64,000 nt of DNA from Astropecten irregularis (lineage: Eukaryota; Echinodermata; Asteroidea; Paxillosida; Astropectinidae), in assembly GCA_963971285.1 (NCBI GenBank), contig OZ020246.1, positions 22,442,455 to 22,506,454 of the forward strand. Reading direction: 5' to 3'. The notes beneath the pieces were generated by a model. The model was not told the DNA's origin, searched no databases, and saw only the letters and a program-made list of their open reading frames with translations. The position numbers and the translations under genes were made by a program. This document shows, in pieces, positions 1 to 12,100 of this stretch (the first letter of the stretch is position 1; each line of letters starts with the position of its first letter).

Positions 1-780
1 TGATGTTCCTCTAATCTTATGCCAAAAGCACGACCTGTTTCGCCAATATAAGATTTTGAACAATTGGCGCAAGGTATTTCATATACAACGTCCGCTTTCC
101 AGCAAGGGTCTACTTTGTCCTTGGGGTGGACCAAGTAGGCTCCGCAAGGTTCTATGAGGCTTGCTGGTAGTAGAGAAGCCATGTTTACGGAACACACGAG
201 AGACTCGTTCGGTGAGACCAGCAACATAGGGACAACGACAAGGCCCTTGGATTTGTTGTTCAGGTCATATTGCCCTTCTTTTTCGTGGTCTTGTTTAGGT
301 TTAGGATTGAGCCTGTCTTGTTTGACCTTGTTTATACCGCCCATTTGGAGTAACCACAGTCCGATAGATCTTTAGAGATGTGGCGCTCTTCTTCCAGTCA
401 GTCGCTCTCTTCTGTGACGATTGTCACTTCTGTCCAGTTGATGACACCGAGCTTTTGCTGCAAAGCATGATGGGAAGAGAACTGCAAGTATTGGTCTGTG
501 TGGGTCTTCTTCCTGTTAATACAGAGTTTGACCGAACCATCAGGTTTCCTTATGAACCACAACCTATATTTTCAGCATATGGATTTCAGAGCTGGAGCCT
601 GAACCTGAGCCCAAGCCTGCGTTTCGTAAACGCCCAAATAGTTACAAGTTATAACGTTATGACGGTCTCATTACCACGCCTTCTACGACAGTCTCCAGCG
701 TCAATAAAAGGACAGTGAGCAGTGGTATAAGTCGCCAGTCTGATGAAACTGATAGCTTATCAGTGAAACGTCACTAAATA
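1..780 (-). mobile_element. Penelope-like element remnant, truncated by window start
   Basis: This is antisense debris of a Penelope-like retroelement in the intron before the first discoidin exons. Read on the minus strand it holds part of the region between the reverse transcriptase and the GIY-YIG endonuclease, as the better preserved copy at 31543-33990 shows. Bases from about 655 to 780 form one arm of an inverted terminal repeat whose partner lies left of the window. The reverse transcriptase core is missing: the sequence jumps at about 555 straight into the right half of a small inverted-repeat element. Frames are broken, so no protein is expected. Confidence 0.7.
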
Positions 781-987
781 GTGAGCACAATTGTCCACCT
801 TTATACTGGATTTGAAATTATGAATCTCCAAATACATGTTAATCTACAATCCAGATGAATCTGTTCAAACAATTCTGAGACCGTTCAACATCCCCGGCCC
901 TCACCCCCTTGCCCCTCTCTTTCCCCTCTCTTAATATTTAACCAATGTGTTTTCCGGTTTGACTCTCCGGACGAGCAGGTTTTGCAG

Positions 988-1453
988 CTGCATGGGTTGC
1001 AGGCACCAATGACGCCAATCCATGGATTCAAGTTGAGTTCACTACCAGAGTCACCATCACTGGACTCATCACTCAAGGCCGTGGGGAAGATGGACATGGT
1101 GACCAACGAGTGACCAAGTACGAAGTGGCGTACAGTGACGATGGTCAGTCCTGGGATCATGTGAACTATACAAATGGGACAGCGATTACGGTCAGTCACT
1201 TTGAGATTGAAAGGTCAACGATTCTAAATATATACAAACTAGAATAAAGATTGATTCTCAAACAATTGAACCACACCCCAATTGGTATACTCTTCATTTA
1301 ATCATTTACATGCAGTTCCCTGGTAGCATCGATCGAGGCAGTACCGTGACCACTAGATTCCCGGCGGCCGTGCTTGGCAGATTCTTACGCATTCTACCCA
1401 TAGAGTGGATCTCCCGTAGCAGCATGCGCTTTGAGGTGACTGGCTGCTATTAA
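988..1453 (+). CDS. Discoidin-domain gene, copy 0: last two exons only
   Basis: These are the last two exons of a secreted F5/8 type C protein whose 5' part is outside the window. Exon 988-1190 follows a TTTGCAG acceptor, stays open for 203 nt and ends before GTCAGT. It carries the core strands (NPWIQVEF, TGLITQG, DGQSWDH). Exon 1316-1453 follows TGCAG, encodes 45 residues starting FPGS and ending in the closing GC-Y, then TAA. Sizes and phases match the complete copies downstream. An AATAAA signal is at 1524-1529. Both exons are uninterrupted, so this copy may be functional. Function is inferred from the family: discoidin domains bind sugars or phospholipids outside the cell. Confidence 0.8.
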
Positions 1454-4400
1454 ACGGAGCAAACTTAACAGGAAGACAGAAATTGTGTTAGATGTAGTTG
1501 CCTTGGCTAAAGATAAAGCCTTCAATAAAGAAAGCATTTTATAAATGTAGGTCATTATTTTGGCTGATGACCAGTTTGCAGCAGTTTATTACTTGTAAGG
1601 ATTGAATTTCGTGAGCGTTTGAAGTGAATATCCAAACTGTAACATTAAATGTTTTTTGATAGAGTACACTAGAAACAAATTTACAGTGTAGAAACAGCAA
1701 ATTCAGTATCTCAAGTATCTTAATAACCGAGGATGGGTACTTAGGGAGACTTTCCCATAGGGTCGTGCACAAACTGTACTTATTCTTTTTTCTAAACATC
1801 CTCCAAACCAATGAACTTATTGGCCAATTGACATGTTCATATTGAGAGCATTCTGTCTTCTATTAAAATATGGACAATAAAAATATGTCTTTTAAAGGTA
1901 TAGCTGGTACCTTAGGGAGACATCGAAAAGTCTCCCTAAGTCCCAATGTCTCCATAATGCCCACTTTTAGACGCTAACGTGTCTCCCTAATACCGTTGTA
2001 ATTATCTGTAACACTCAGAAAACATAACACTTGTTATTTAAGTGTTTCTGGATTATTCAAACTTAGTACTTGGTGATACCGTGATTATATACGAGTTTAC
2101 GTAAAAAACATAACGCGGTTCTTTTTAATATTCTAGTAAACTTCGTCAATATTCTGCACACATTACTCCATAATGGTAGCAACTCAATTCATTAGTTTCT
2201 GCATGACTCTGCATAAAACATTTTGTGTTCATATCAGTGTTTCTGTTTTTAATGGTGAAATAAGCCGCTGTTTGTGCACTCATTATATAGTGCTTTACTA
2301 TTATTTTTGTATTGAAGTCGCTTTTTCAAAACACAATATTGTGTTAATGTTGTACACAGAATCAATAATATAATAATACAATGCTATTTGAATAGGATCG
2401 TGCACAAACTTTACTTACCTATTTCTAAACATCCTCCAAACCAATGAACTTGAAATTGACATATATTCATATTGAGAACATTTTCTGTCTTCTATTAAAA
2501 TATGGACGGCAAGAATATGTCTTTAACTGATGTAGCTGGTACCTTAGGGGGACATCGAAAAGTCTCCCTAATTCACGATGTCTCCCTAATGTCCATTTTT
2601 AGATGCTAACGTGTATCCCTGGCCCATTTGTAATTATAAGCTTAAATATTAAATGGTATAGTCTGAACACTGAGTTGCAGATCTTACTAAAAGTGCCGAG
2701 TTATACATGTGTATACAATGTACATGTACAAGGAAGTAAATAAATCATGACGCACTATATTTGTACTAATGTTCCATTGTGCAACAATGTTTCCCTTGCT
2801 GGTGCCATGATAATGAGACTTTACTAAAATGAGACGCTGGTATTAGGTTGCTGACAATGACACAGGCTAGGTTCAATGTGGTTCATTGAATTTCTTCTTT
2901 AAAGTTTAGAAATCAATAACATGAAGGAAATAAATCTATTCGCAAAAAAAATATATTTGTTGCAAAACGGTCTTGAACATAGGCCTTATTACATAAGGTT
3001 TGCCTTATGTTCTTATGTATTTGGAATTGCAAATTGTTAGTAAAACGTATATAGCTGCTCAGCAGAAGCCATGTTAATGGGTTCATGCAGTGCTTTTTTT
3101 TCAGTCAGGTTATTTTATTGTCTTCATACAGAGAATATACTGACAGATAATGAATGGCTAGTCTTATTTTGGTTCAAACCACCATTTGATCTTCCTTTGA
3201 ATGGCATTGCAAAATGGTGGATTTTCATACATGCTCATGTGTGGAGCCAACAGCAAAAGAATAATAAAACAACTTAAAAAATGAAACTTGACCCACAGAA
3301 ATTGTTTGGCAAAAACAATTCCATCACCAGTTGAGTAAAAAGAACATATTCGGCACAATAAAACCTATTGAGGAGGAAAAGATCTGTCAGAAAACCTATA
3401 AAACACCCCCAACTGTTTGTGCACAAATCAATTGGGTTGCTGCTCTCAGTTACCCAGATGACATCATAGTTTTGCTCATAAATATAGAAATTCTAATTAG
3501 CATAAAAACCAAAAAACCTGTTGTTACCCCTGAAACAGTGTGGGGAAGTCGGTAAAATCACAGGCTCCATAAAACAGGTGCTTTTTGGCACATTATTTCA
3601 AGCCATAACACATAATCACGGCATTGCGCTTTGAGGTGATTGGCTGCTACTGAAAGCAGCCAACTTGACTGGAAGAAAGACTTTGAGTTAGATATCTTAG
3701 CTGAATTAAGTTCGAGGGTCTAGTCTAGAATTATCTACATAACATTTCATTGGATTGAATTTCGTGAGCGTTTGAAGTGAATTAACATTGTATCTGACAG
3801 AGAACATTTATCTGAGTATTGAGTTGTAGGTCTTACTGCAAGTGCATATTACAGGTATATAACGTACAAGTGAGTAAATAAATCATGACGCACTATATTT
3901 GTACTAATGTTCCATTGTGCAACAATGTTTCTCTTGCTAGTGCCATTATATAAGACTTTATTCAAATGAGACGCTGGTAACAGGTTGCTGACAATAACAC
4001 AGGCCAAGTTCACTGAGGTTCAGTGAATTTCTTCTTTAAAGACTAAACACAAGTTACGTTTACAGGACGTCTAACTTAGCAATTCATCATTTAATCTGGT
4101 TCCCAGGCCAGGAATTTGCAACTTTTCTCTGCCAATTCTAAGATTTGCAATAAGAGTAGTCAGGGAATCTTGGGCAGGGAACCAGACTATTAAACCTTCT
4201 GAAAATCTAATTAAAAAATGAAAAAGACTCAACACAAGCGAACGACAGAGGGCGTCCCCAAAACTCTCAACTTCACAGTTCAAAACACCTCATCCATGAG
4301 TCTCCCAGTTTTTGGTGCAATACTCCAAAGTTTCAACCTCATCTAACTGATTCTTTTCAAGTTTTGGGGAGTCAGCCGCTGAAATTGTTCACTAATTGCC

Positions 4401-6022
4401 CCAGGACCCCCCCCCCAAGTCCATTTTCCCAATTGATCTCAGAATGCATATAAATAGAATTTGAGGGTATACAAATTATGATATTGATATCGAGCTTAGA
4501 GCATTGATTTGATTTTGGACTTATTTTTAGTGTAGTGCACCCTGACGGTGCTCAACCATGAACTTTCAGATTATAAATTTAAAATAATTAAAATACAATG
4601 AGTTAAAACATGTTCACAACGTTTGGCATTGGACATAATGCACAGCACCCTATACCAACATAATTTCCAAACGACAGTCGTCTCCACGTTCCCCTGTGTT
4701 TACTTTCACTCAAATAATATTGATGATTAAAGGGGTCACACTAGTTTCCGATACGCAAGCTAGACGCCCTCTAACTTTCAATTGTGTCAGTCTAATTTAT
4801 TTTTTTATTTTTTTTTTTCAGAATTTTGATTGATTCTGCAAAATAATATAGACGCCCTCTAACTTTCGCCTGGGACTAGTTTTTGTTTGTTACTTTAATC
4901 TACAGATTGGCTCTGCAAAAGAGTTAGTTCGAAGACCTCTCATTTTATTTACCATGAGTATTGATGGCATATTCAGCATTGAGTTGTAGGTCTTACTGCA
5001 AGTGCAGATTAATGTACAAGGAAGTGAATAAATCATGACGCACTATAATTAGGCTATATTTGTACTAATGTTCCAATGTTTTCCTTGCTGGTGCCATGAT
5101 AATAAGACTTTATTCAAATGATGAGACGCTGGTAACAAGTTGCTGACATTGACACATGACCACGTTCACTGTGGTTCAGTGGATTTCTTTGTTGAATTTT
5201 AGGGCCTACTGTAGAAATCAATAGCACACTCCCAAAAAGTTGATTCTGAAAAGGTTCACTTCGTTAAAAAACAGTCAATACGCCTGCAATTTCAGTATAG
5301 GTAAAGTCACCATGTTGCCAGATTGACTTCTACATAAGTTTGGCTTGTTTGTTTTACTTCGTTGTGTGTTTTATGACTAAATATGGCTTTTGAAATGTGT
5401 ACCATTAGGGAGATTTTTCAATAGAAATACATCTTGTATGCTAGCTAATAAAAACATGCAAATAGCATCCATCTCTTTTATATTTTTCTATTTTTGATTC
5501 CATACATGAGGATGCACAAAAAGCTCCCCATACTGCAAAGTCATTCAAAGGACTACCAATGCTTGTTTGAATCCAAAATAAGACTTGACAGTTTGCATAA
5601 TTATAGCTTCAATAATAGTACTTAGTTATACATGTATCCCTAAAAATATATGTAATTCTGCTTGATGGAATAGCGTTCTTTTTGCTATGTCTTTTAGTTT
5701 TCGTAACGACTAAAAAGAAAGGTTTCATCCTAAGCGTTTTTCTTGTGCAACCAATGTACGCGTCTGTCTATGGCTGAGGAGGAAATACATAGAAAATATA
5801 TTGCCATTTTGAAAAAGCCTAAACTTGTCGAGTCATCGATGTATTGAAACATGCCCCTGGGGTTTCCTTTGTTGGTCAGTCGTTAACCAGTGCGTTGGTA
5901 AAGTCTGGAATTAAAGGATCAATCAATCCACTAAATTCCATTTCACTGACAATGTCAAGATCACTCGATAAGCAGACTACGACTATACGCATGCGTCTTT
6001 ATACGCACGGGCGTCTTCTCAT
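1454..6022. other. Intergenic DNA of discoidin unit 0
   Basis: I see no convincing gene. The sequence is AT-rich and homologous to the intergenic DNA after copies 1, 2 and 3. Around 1900-1990 and 2540-2620 there are clusters of the motif TTAGGGAGAC in both orientations, which look like remains of short inverted-repeat elements. Short open frames such as 3331-3555 recur in the other units only because the DNA is duplicated. The last few hundred bases run into the promoter of copy 1. Confidence 0.6.
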
Positions 6023-6070
6023 CACGTGACTTTGGACCCGTTGGTCATGTGACCAACCAGTGCCTATAAA
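6023..6070 (+). promoter_or_regulatory. Promoter of discoidin copy 1: CACGTGAC, CATGTGACC, TATAAA
   Basis: CACGTGAC (6023-6030), a CATGTGACC box about 15 bases on, and TATAAA (6065-6070) lie in a row. TATAAA starts 93 bp before the ATG at 6158. The same order and the same 93-bp distance occur in copies 2 and 3. CACGTGAC is a known E-box for basic helix-loop-helix-zipper factors; the factor used here is unknown. Confidence 0.65.
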
Positions 6071-6157
6071 TTGCGCAGGAGTTATATTTCAGAGTCAGTT
6101 GCGTGTAGGTTATGCCATTTTGTTGATGTAGATTCTTGCTGCAATTATACAGCGACG

Positions 6158-9100
6158 ATGAAACGAATTGCCGTACTTCTCATTCTCCTTGTGAGCAATT
6201 GCTCGATCCTTGTCCGTACTGAGGTCTGCAATGATGAATCTCTGGACAACGCCATGAGACCGCTGTACAGCCAACTCGAGACCTTCAAGATCCAGTTGGA
6301 TGCATTGAAGGTATATGCATCGTGCAGCCGTAGCGTACAGTGTAAGTAAAACCATGCATGGAACCATGAAACATCGAGATCCCTTTAGCACCCATACAAG
6401 TAAAGTTAGCATATTATAGAAACTGTTAACAAGAGTAGTATATAAAATGGGGGTTCTGGCGCAGCAGCCCTTACCACTCGCTAGCCCAGGCGTGTGGTTG
6501 GTTGTAGCGGTCCAAAGGTCACTCTGTGGCGCGTGCCGGGTTGATGATTGGCACCAGCCTTGGTGTTAATCATTAACACCTACCCCCCACGCTCGCCCGG
6601 GCGGGCGGTTAATTATAACGGTCCAAAGGTCACTCTATAGCCTTATCAGCCTGGGCTCTCAGAGCATGTATACCTTTGGTACAGCATTTTAACACGGCGG
6701 CATAGGTGGCAAGTGCGTTAGGCACTCGCCTCTCACCAATGTGGACGGGGTTCAATTCTCGGGCCCTGTTCTTTTTCTCTCTACAAAAATCAACAGTTGA
6801 CGCGATGCGGGAACCCGCTTTGTCGGAAAAATTATCCAGATCTAGATCTAGAGAACAACGTCCATGTATGACCACGGTATCTAAGGTACACAATAGCATA
6901 GCAACGACGTTCATGCAGGAACGCGGTATCTAAGGTACACAATAGCATAGCAACGGCGTTCATGGAGGAACGCGGTATCTAAGGTACACAATAGCATAGC
7001 AACGGCGTTCATGGAGGAACGCGGTATCTTAGGTACACAATAGCATAGCAACGGCGTTCATGGAGGAACGCGGTATCTAAGGTACACAATAGCATAGCAA
7101 CGACGTTCATGCAGGAACGCGGTATCTAAGGTACACAATAGCATAGCAACGACGTTCATGCAGGAACGCGGTATCTAAGGTACACAATAGCATAGCAACG
7201 GCGTTCATGGAGGAACGCGGTATCTAAGGTACACAATAGCATAGCAACGGCGTTCATGGAGGAACGCGGTATCTAAGGTACACAATAGCATAGCAACGGC
7301 GTTCACGGAGGAACGCGGTATCTAAGGTACACAATAGCATAGCAACGGCGTTCATGGAGGAACGCGGTATCTAAGGTACACAATAGCATAGCAACGGCGT
7401 TCATGGAGGAACGCGGTATCTAAGGTACACAATAGCATAGCAACGGCGTTCATGGAGGAACGCGGTATCTAAGGTACACAATAGCATAGCAACGGCGTTC
7501 ATACAGGAACACTTGTGTGAGTGTTAGTTTCACTGTGCCACTGCAGAGAGGGCAGGGCCAGCTACTGACGCAGGCTACGGCGGGTTGCAATATGGCGGCG
7601 GGCGATCAGGGGATGTCCGCGATGTATGAACAAGTTTGAAGCAACCACATTTTATTTCGATGTCGGTTGCCTGGCAGCGAGCTCTTTCATTAGTAAGGCT
7701 CGGGCCTCGGCCATGAGCTCGTTTTTTGCCACTTCGCTCCCTTGAGCGGTGTAAGCTTTGCGAGATTTTTTCTGAATATCAGCCTTCATTTGGCTATATT
7801 TTTCTACCTCATCGAGTACGAGCTTGAACTCGGATTGGGAGATGTGCCCATCGCTAAGCGCGTTTGAGATCACATCCGTTATGCTGTTGAGCTTAGATAG
7901 GGCGAGAATGCGAATCTCGTCGTGTTTTTCGGCTTTTACTAGGAGCCGCCGTGAGACGTATTTCCCGGCAATACCGGTCAGACCACAAACGAGAGCAGCC
8001 GCCTCGAGTGCAACGACAACGGGTGCGGCTATGATCGTGGAGAGCAGGCCCACACCCGCCACACCCATTCCCAGACTAGATGCGACCAATACTGTGTCAA
8101 CACCATCAACGACGTTGATAGCTCTGCGGTATTTTTTGTATAGCTTGGCTCTTTCATCTCTCTCGTGCTCTAGGCGGCGCTCGAGGTCGCGGATTTCAGT
8201 AAGACGAAAGCTAGACCCCTCGTCTTGTTGCGACCCGGGTGGATCGAGCTTAGGATATATCGACTCTATTTCAGTCGTCTCGACTGGCGGCGCTGTTGGC
8301 AGCTTAGGCATTTTCTCGAATCTCAAGAACTGCGGTGATGGGTCTCTGATGGTTTTTCACTACCACACCTTTTTCATCTAACACACGTATATTTAATTGA
8401 TGGATATGTCCAATTTGTATTTTTTTATACATGGGGTATGGAGGGGTTATGTCTACAGTACCACCAGCTGCGGCTGGGACTATCGCAAAAAGGGTCGAGG
8501 GAGCACCATCAACATGATTAGAGCTGGTTGAGAGTTGGTCAAGATAAATATAAAACCACTTGTGGGGAATAAATTGTACCGGTTTGTCTCCCTCATATAT
8601 CCCACCAAACCAACCCTTTTCGTCAATGCCCAGAATCCGGCGTAAATCACTACTGAGTCTTATCTCGCCATCAGACCCTGGGATATTGAGCTTGATCAGA
8701 CCAGTTGCCTTGGATATATTGAATGTTAAACCAGGAATCACTTCCATGACAAATGTCGATAGGTATTCAATGGTATATAACCCAGGCGGAACCATAATCC
8801 TCCGAGCTCCATGAGTAGACTCAGAGCGCCACAAAATATCAGACGATGAACCCATGTTGTGATAGCCAACCTCATAATGGAGTTCTCGGAGGGCGATATA
8901 GAGCTTGCCGCCTGTATTGTCCACAACCGATTGTAGAGTCGTGGCCTCTCCATTTTGAAGTTGAGTCAGTGTTATGAATATCGTCTGATACATGATAGCC
9001 AGATTATATTATGGAGTCACCGTTTCAGTTTAATAGCGATGCGCAGTACCAGCCTGGGGTGCAAGCCGGCGCAAGGAGTGTGCCACAACTCGTCGAAGCC

Positions 9101-12100
9101 CGCGTTCAGATACGAGCGAGCATTCCCGGCGAGTTTGACGAATGGTTCGAGGCGCAGTACCCCGACGTGTTAAAAAAATATCGTCTGCCGCGAGTGACCT
9201 CAGACAAAGTTGTCCAGGCTTGGAATTCAAGCCCGATGAAATTTTGGCAAAACAAGGTCAACTTTGCAGTGTGGTGTGCTACCACAGGGTGCGGTGTCTC
9301 TACAGAGGACCATATTAACTCTGAGACCCCGATGGTGCGATCTCTCTATCGTTTCCATGTGTACTACCAGATCCGCAGGATTCTTGAAGATATGCAAGTG
9401 CCGCTCCCACAGGACGACACGTGGGATGCCTGTGACACCCCATACAACCAGAGGGCGTATGAACGAATCTGCGCGGAGTTTGGTGTCTCTCCACACACCG
9501 ACTGGCGACAAAAACTTAGCGAAAATAATGGGCTTGGAACGCCATATCACTGGTATTATGGAAAGATGCGACCTATCAAACAAGTGAGTGACATGCTCAG
9601 AAAGATCCTTGAACCAAGCAAACATCTGACGTCAAACACATATCGGAAAGACCTCATGTCATTTTCAGCATCTGGTGTCGCAGGAAACCCATATACTATA
9701 GACTATATAGACCAAGGTGATGTTGGAGAAACGGCATGGAGGACCTTTATACTCGGCAAGTCGGAAGGATTTACCCAGGTCGGGGTTGAAAGAATCAACG
9801 ACTCTATCCGCACATATGTCTGGGCCATCCTAGGCGCGCAGGCCCAGACCCGCACGAGCATCATCGGCACTGGCACCGCATCTGACGCCCAGAAACAGTT
9901 CTTGGCGAACGTTGAAGATGCAATCGCAAGTCCCGTGGACCTCCCGAGTGCGATAGGGCGCTACCAGGACGTGCTTCGATACGCCCGCTCTAAGGTAAAC
10001 TTCGTGTTTGGGGTCGGGTTGTATATGGCTCCTGGCGACATGGAGCTGCAGATTGGAACCATTCAAGACTACAACAATGAGATAGTCGTCGCAGAACCGG
10101 GGCAAAAAATAGGTATCAACACCAACATAAACGTCTCGACTCCATCGCAGTCGTACGATATGGAGGGGCCAGCTGCAGGGCCAGCACAGCCAGTCGAGGC
10201 ACCCGTTGCGATACAACCGACAACACAGCTGCATACAGTCAAGGCGCCCGTTGCAACACCAGTTGAGGCGGTCCCACACGTTACAATACAACCGGAGGTG
10301 CAAGCCCACTACGACGGACTCACCGCACTGGTTGTTGTTGGTGTAGCTGTTGGCCTGGGTTGGCTCGCTCTACGCTAGCCGCTCTCGCACAATTACGATC
10401 AACAGGCCGCCGATGGCAACCACGAGTGCCCATAGGTTTTCTGCAAGCCAGCCGGCAGTTTTACTTAAGAGGTTGAGGAGCCAAGATATAATGCTTCCGA
10501 TGATGCCGGGTAGCGCGGCTGCGGCCTTTCCAGCCAATTGGGCTAATGTGTGCCCGAGAGCTTGCAAGTGCTTTTTTGCCCACTCTTTTATCCCCTCCTT
10601 ATTTGGGGGCGTGGGAGGTGTGGGAGGTGGTGCAACCCCGGACCCGCCAGTCAAGGCAAGGACCAGAGTGCTGATGATGAAGCCCAGTGCAGTTATAATG
10701 CTGGCTTTGGTGACGCCCTGCTCGCGGAACAGAGTCCGCAGCCGCTCGGCCAGGCTTGTGTTTTTGTCTAAGACCCTTGTTATAGTCTCCCGGATTTGGC
10801 GGACCTGCGATCGGAGTTGTAGGTTGAGGGTGTCGATGCTTTCTTGGGTTGCTGCGAGCTGCTCTTCAGCCTTTTGGATTTCACGCTCGATTTGATCAGC
10901 TCGTTCAGACGTCCCAGGGCGCTCAAGTTCGTTGCGGAGATCCGCGATTGCATGTTGGAGAGAAACTTTTTTGCTCTCTTGCACCGCTTTTGTGCCACGC
11001 AAATCTCTCAGAGCTCTGTCGAGTCCTAGAAGGTCTCTAAGGGGCAGGGTGTCTTCTGCGGTAATTGACTCAATTGACATACTGAGATCATCAACGCTCT
11101 TATCAATGTCATCGGCGCTTGCTTGGACAGCCGCATCGGCCTTTTCTGCAGAGTTAATCAGTTCATCGAGAATATCACGGGCCGGCGGGGTACCATCAGA
11201 CGTCACTCCCAAGGCTCGGGCCAAGAGTACCCCATATCTCTCGATTGAAGAACTGCTCAGAAACTTTGTTGGATCATTCTTCCATGTCAAGAGTTTCCAG
11301 TCACGACCCCACTTGACCCACAAGTCTCCAGACTCAGATACTTGGAATTCGAGAGCAGCCGACAGCGAGTATATTGACGCTCTGCTTTGAATCGCGCCAC
11401 GACCCGGTCACGGTCATCGCTGGATGCGAGATCTCCTTCATCAAGCCCGCCTGGTATTTCTACACCACCTGCCCACGAGGGTGTGGTTGACGGGGCTATA
11501 TACATGTTGCCAGAGTCGTCTATAAGTGGGTCGTCTATAAACCCAGTCTCTTCTTCATAGGGGTCATAAGACTCCTCATGGCCACCAATATCACTCATTT
11601 CAAAGCCACCTTCCGCCATGTTGGTTGATGAAGCATGTGTATTAAACACTACACGAACAAAGTTTAATACGCACACACCATGGCATCGTCAAAGTATGGA
11701 CGCAAACTGAATCCTTTTCGAAGCCTGCGAGAACCACTCGGGATCAAAGGCATCCGACAGAGCGTGGTTGTAACCAACAATCCGTCTACCATCGACCAAA
11801 ATCAGCAGCTCCTGGTCCGCTTTCCCAACCTCGGCGATCAGGATGTGATTGTTCTTGGAACAGCTCGCCTCGCATTTACCATCTCTCTGGACTCGACTGA
11901 CGAAAACCGAACAGTTGTCCAAAATCTTGGACGGGCAGTTGTGAAAAAGACCACAATCAGAATAAGTGGCAACGAGATCATGTCTGTAGACGATAGCGAT
12001 GTCATCAACTGCTACTCCGACCTGTGGAAAACAAAACGAGAGCGCCAGTCTCATGTCTATCAGGGTATTGACGAGGCTGCAGGCAACATGCTGAAACTTA

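Noticed and set aside
3331-3555. Frame with YPDDIIV or YLDDIIV (also at 26204, 37192, 39500), like a reverse transcriptase catalytic box
   Set aside because: Only this short stretch fits. The flanking motifs of LTR-element reverse transcriptases are absent, and the frame recurs only because the intergenic DNA is duplicated.
6876-7512. Array looks like a CRISPR at first glance
   Set aside because: Units are contiguous 49-bp repeats without unique spacers, and the context is an animal genome.
9830-10309. 159-residue frame opposite the 455-residue Polinton gene, and similar antisense frames over capsid and polymerase genes
   Set aside because: They are shadows of GC-rich coding sequence on the other strand and have no recognisable motifs.
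11287-11398. Programmed -1 frameshift signal
   Set aside because: No convincing slippery heptamer or downstream stem was recognised, so it is kept only as an alternative to mutation.
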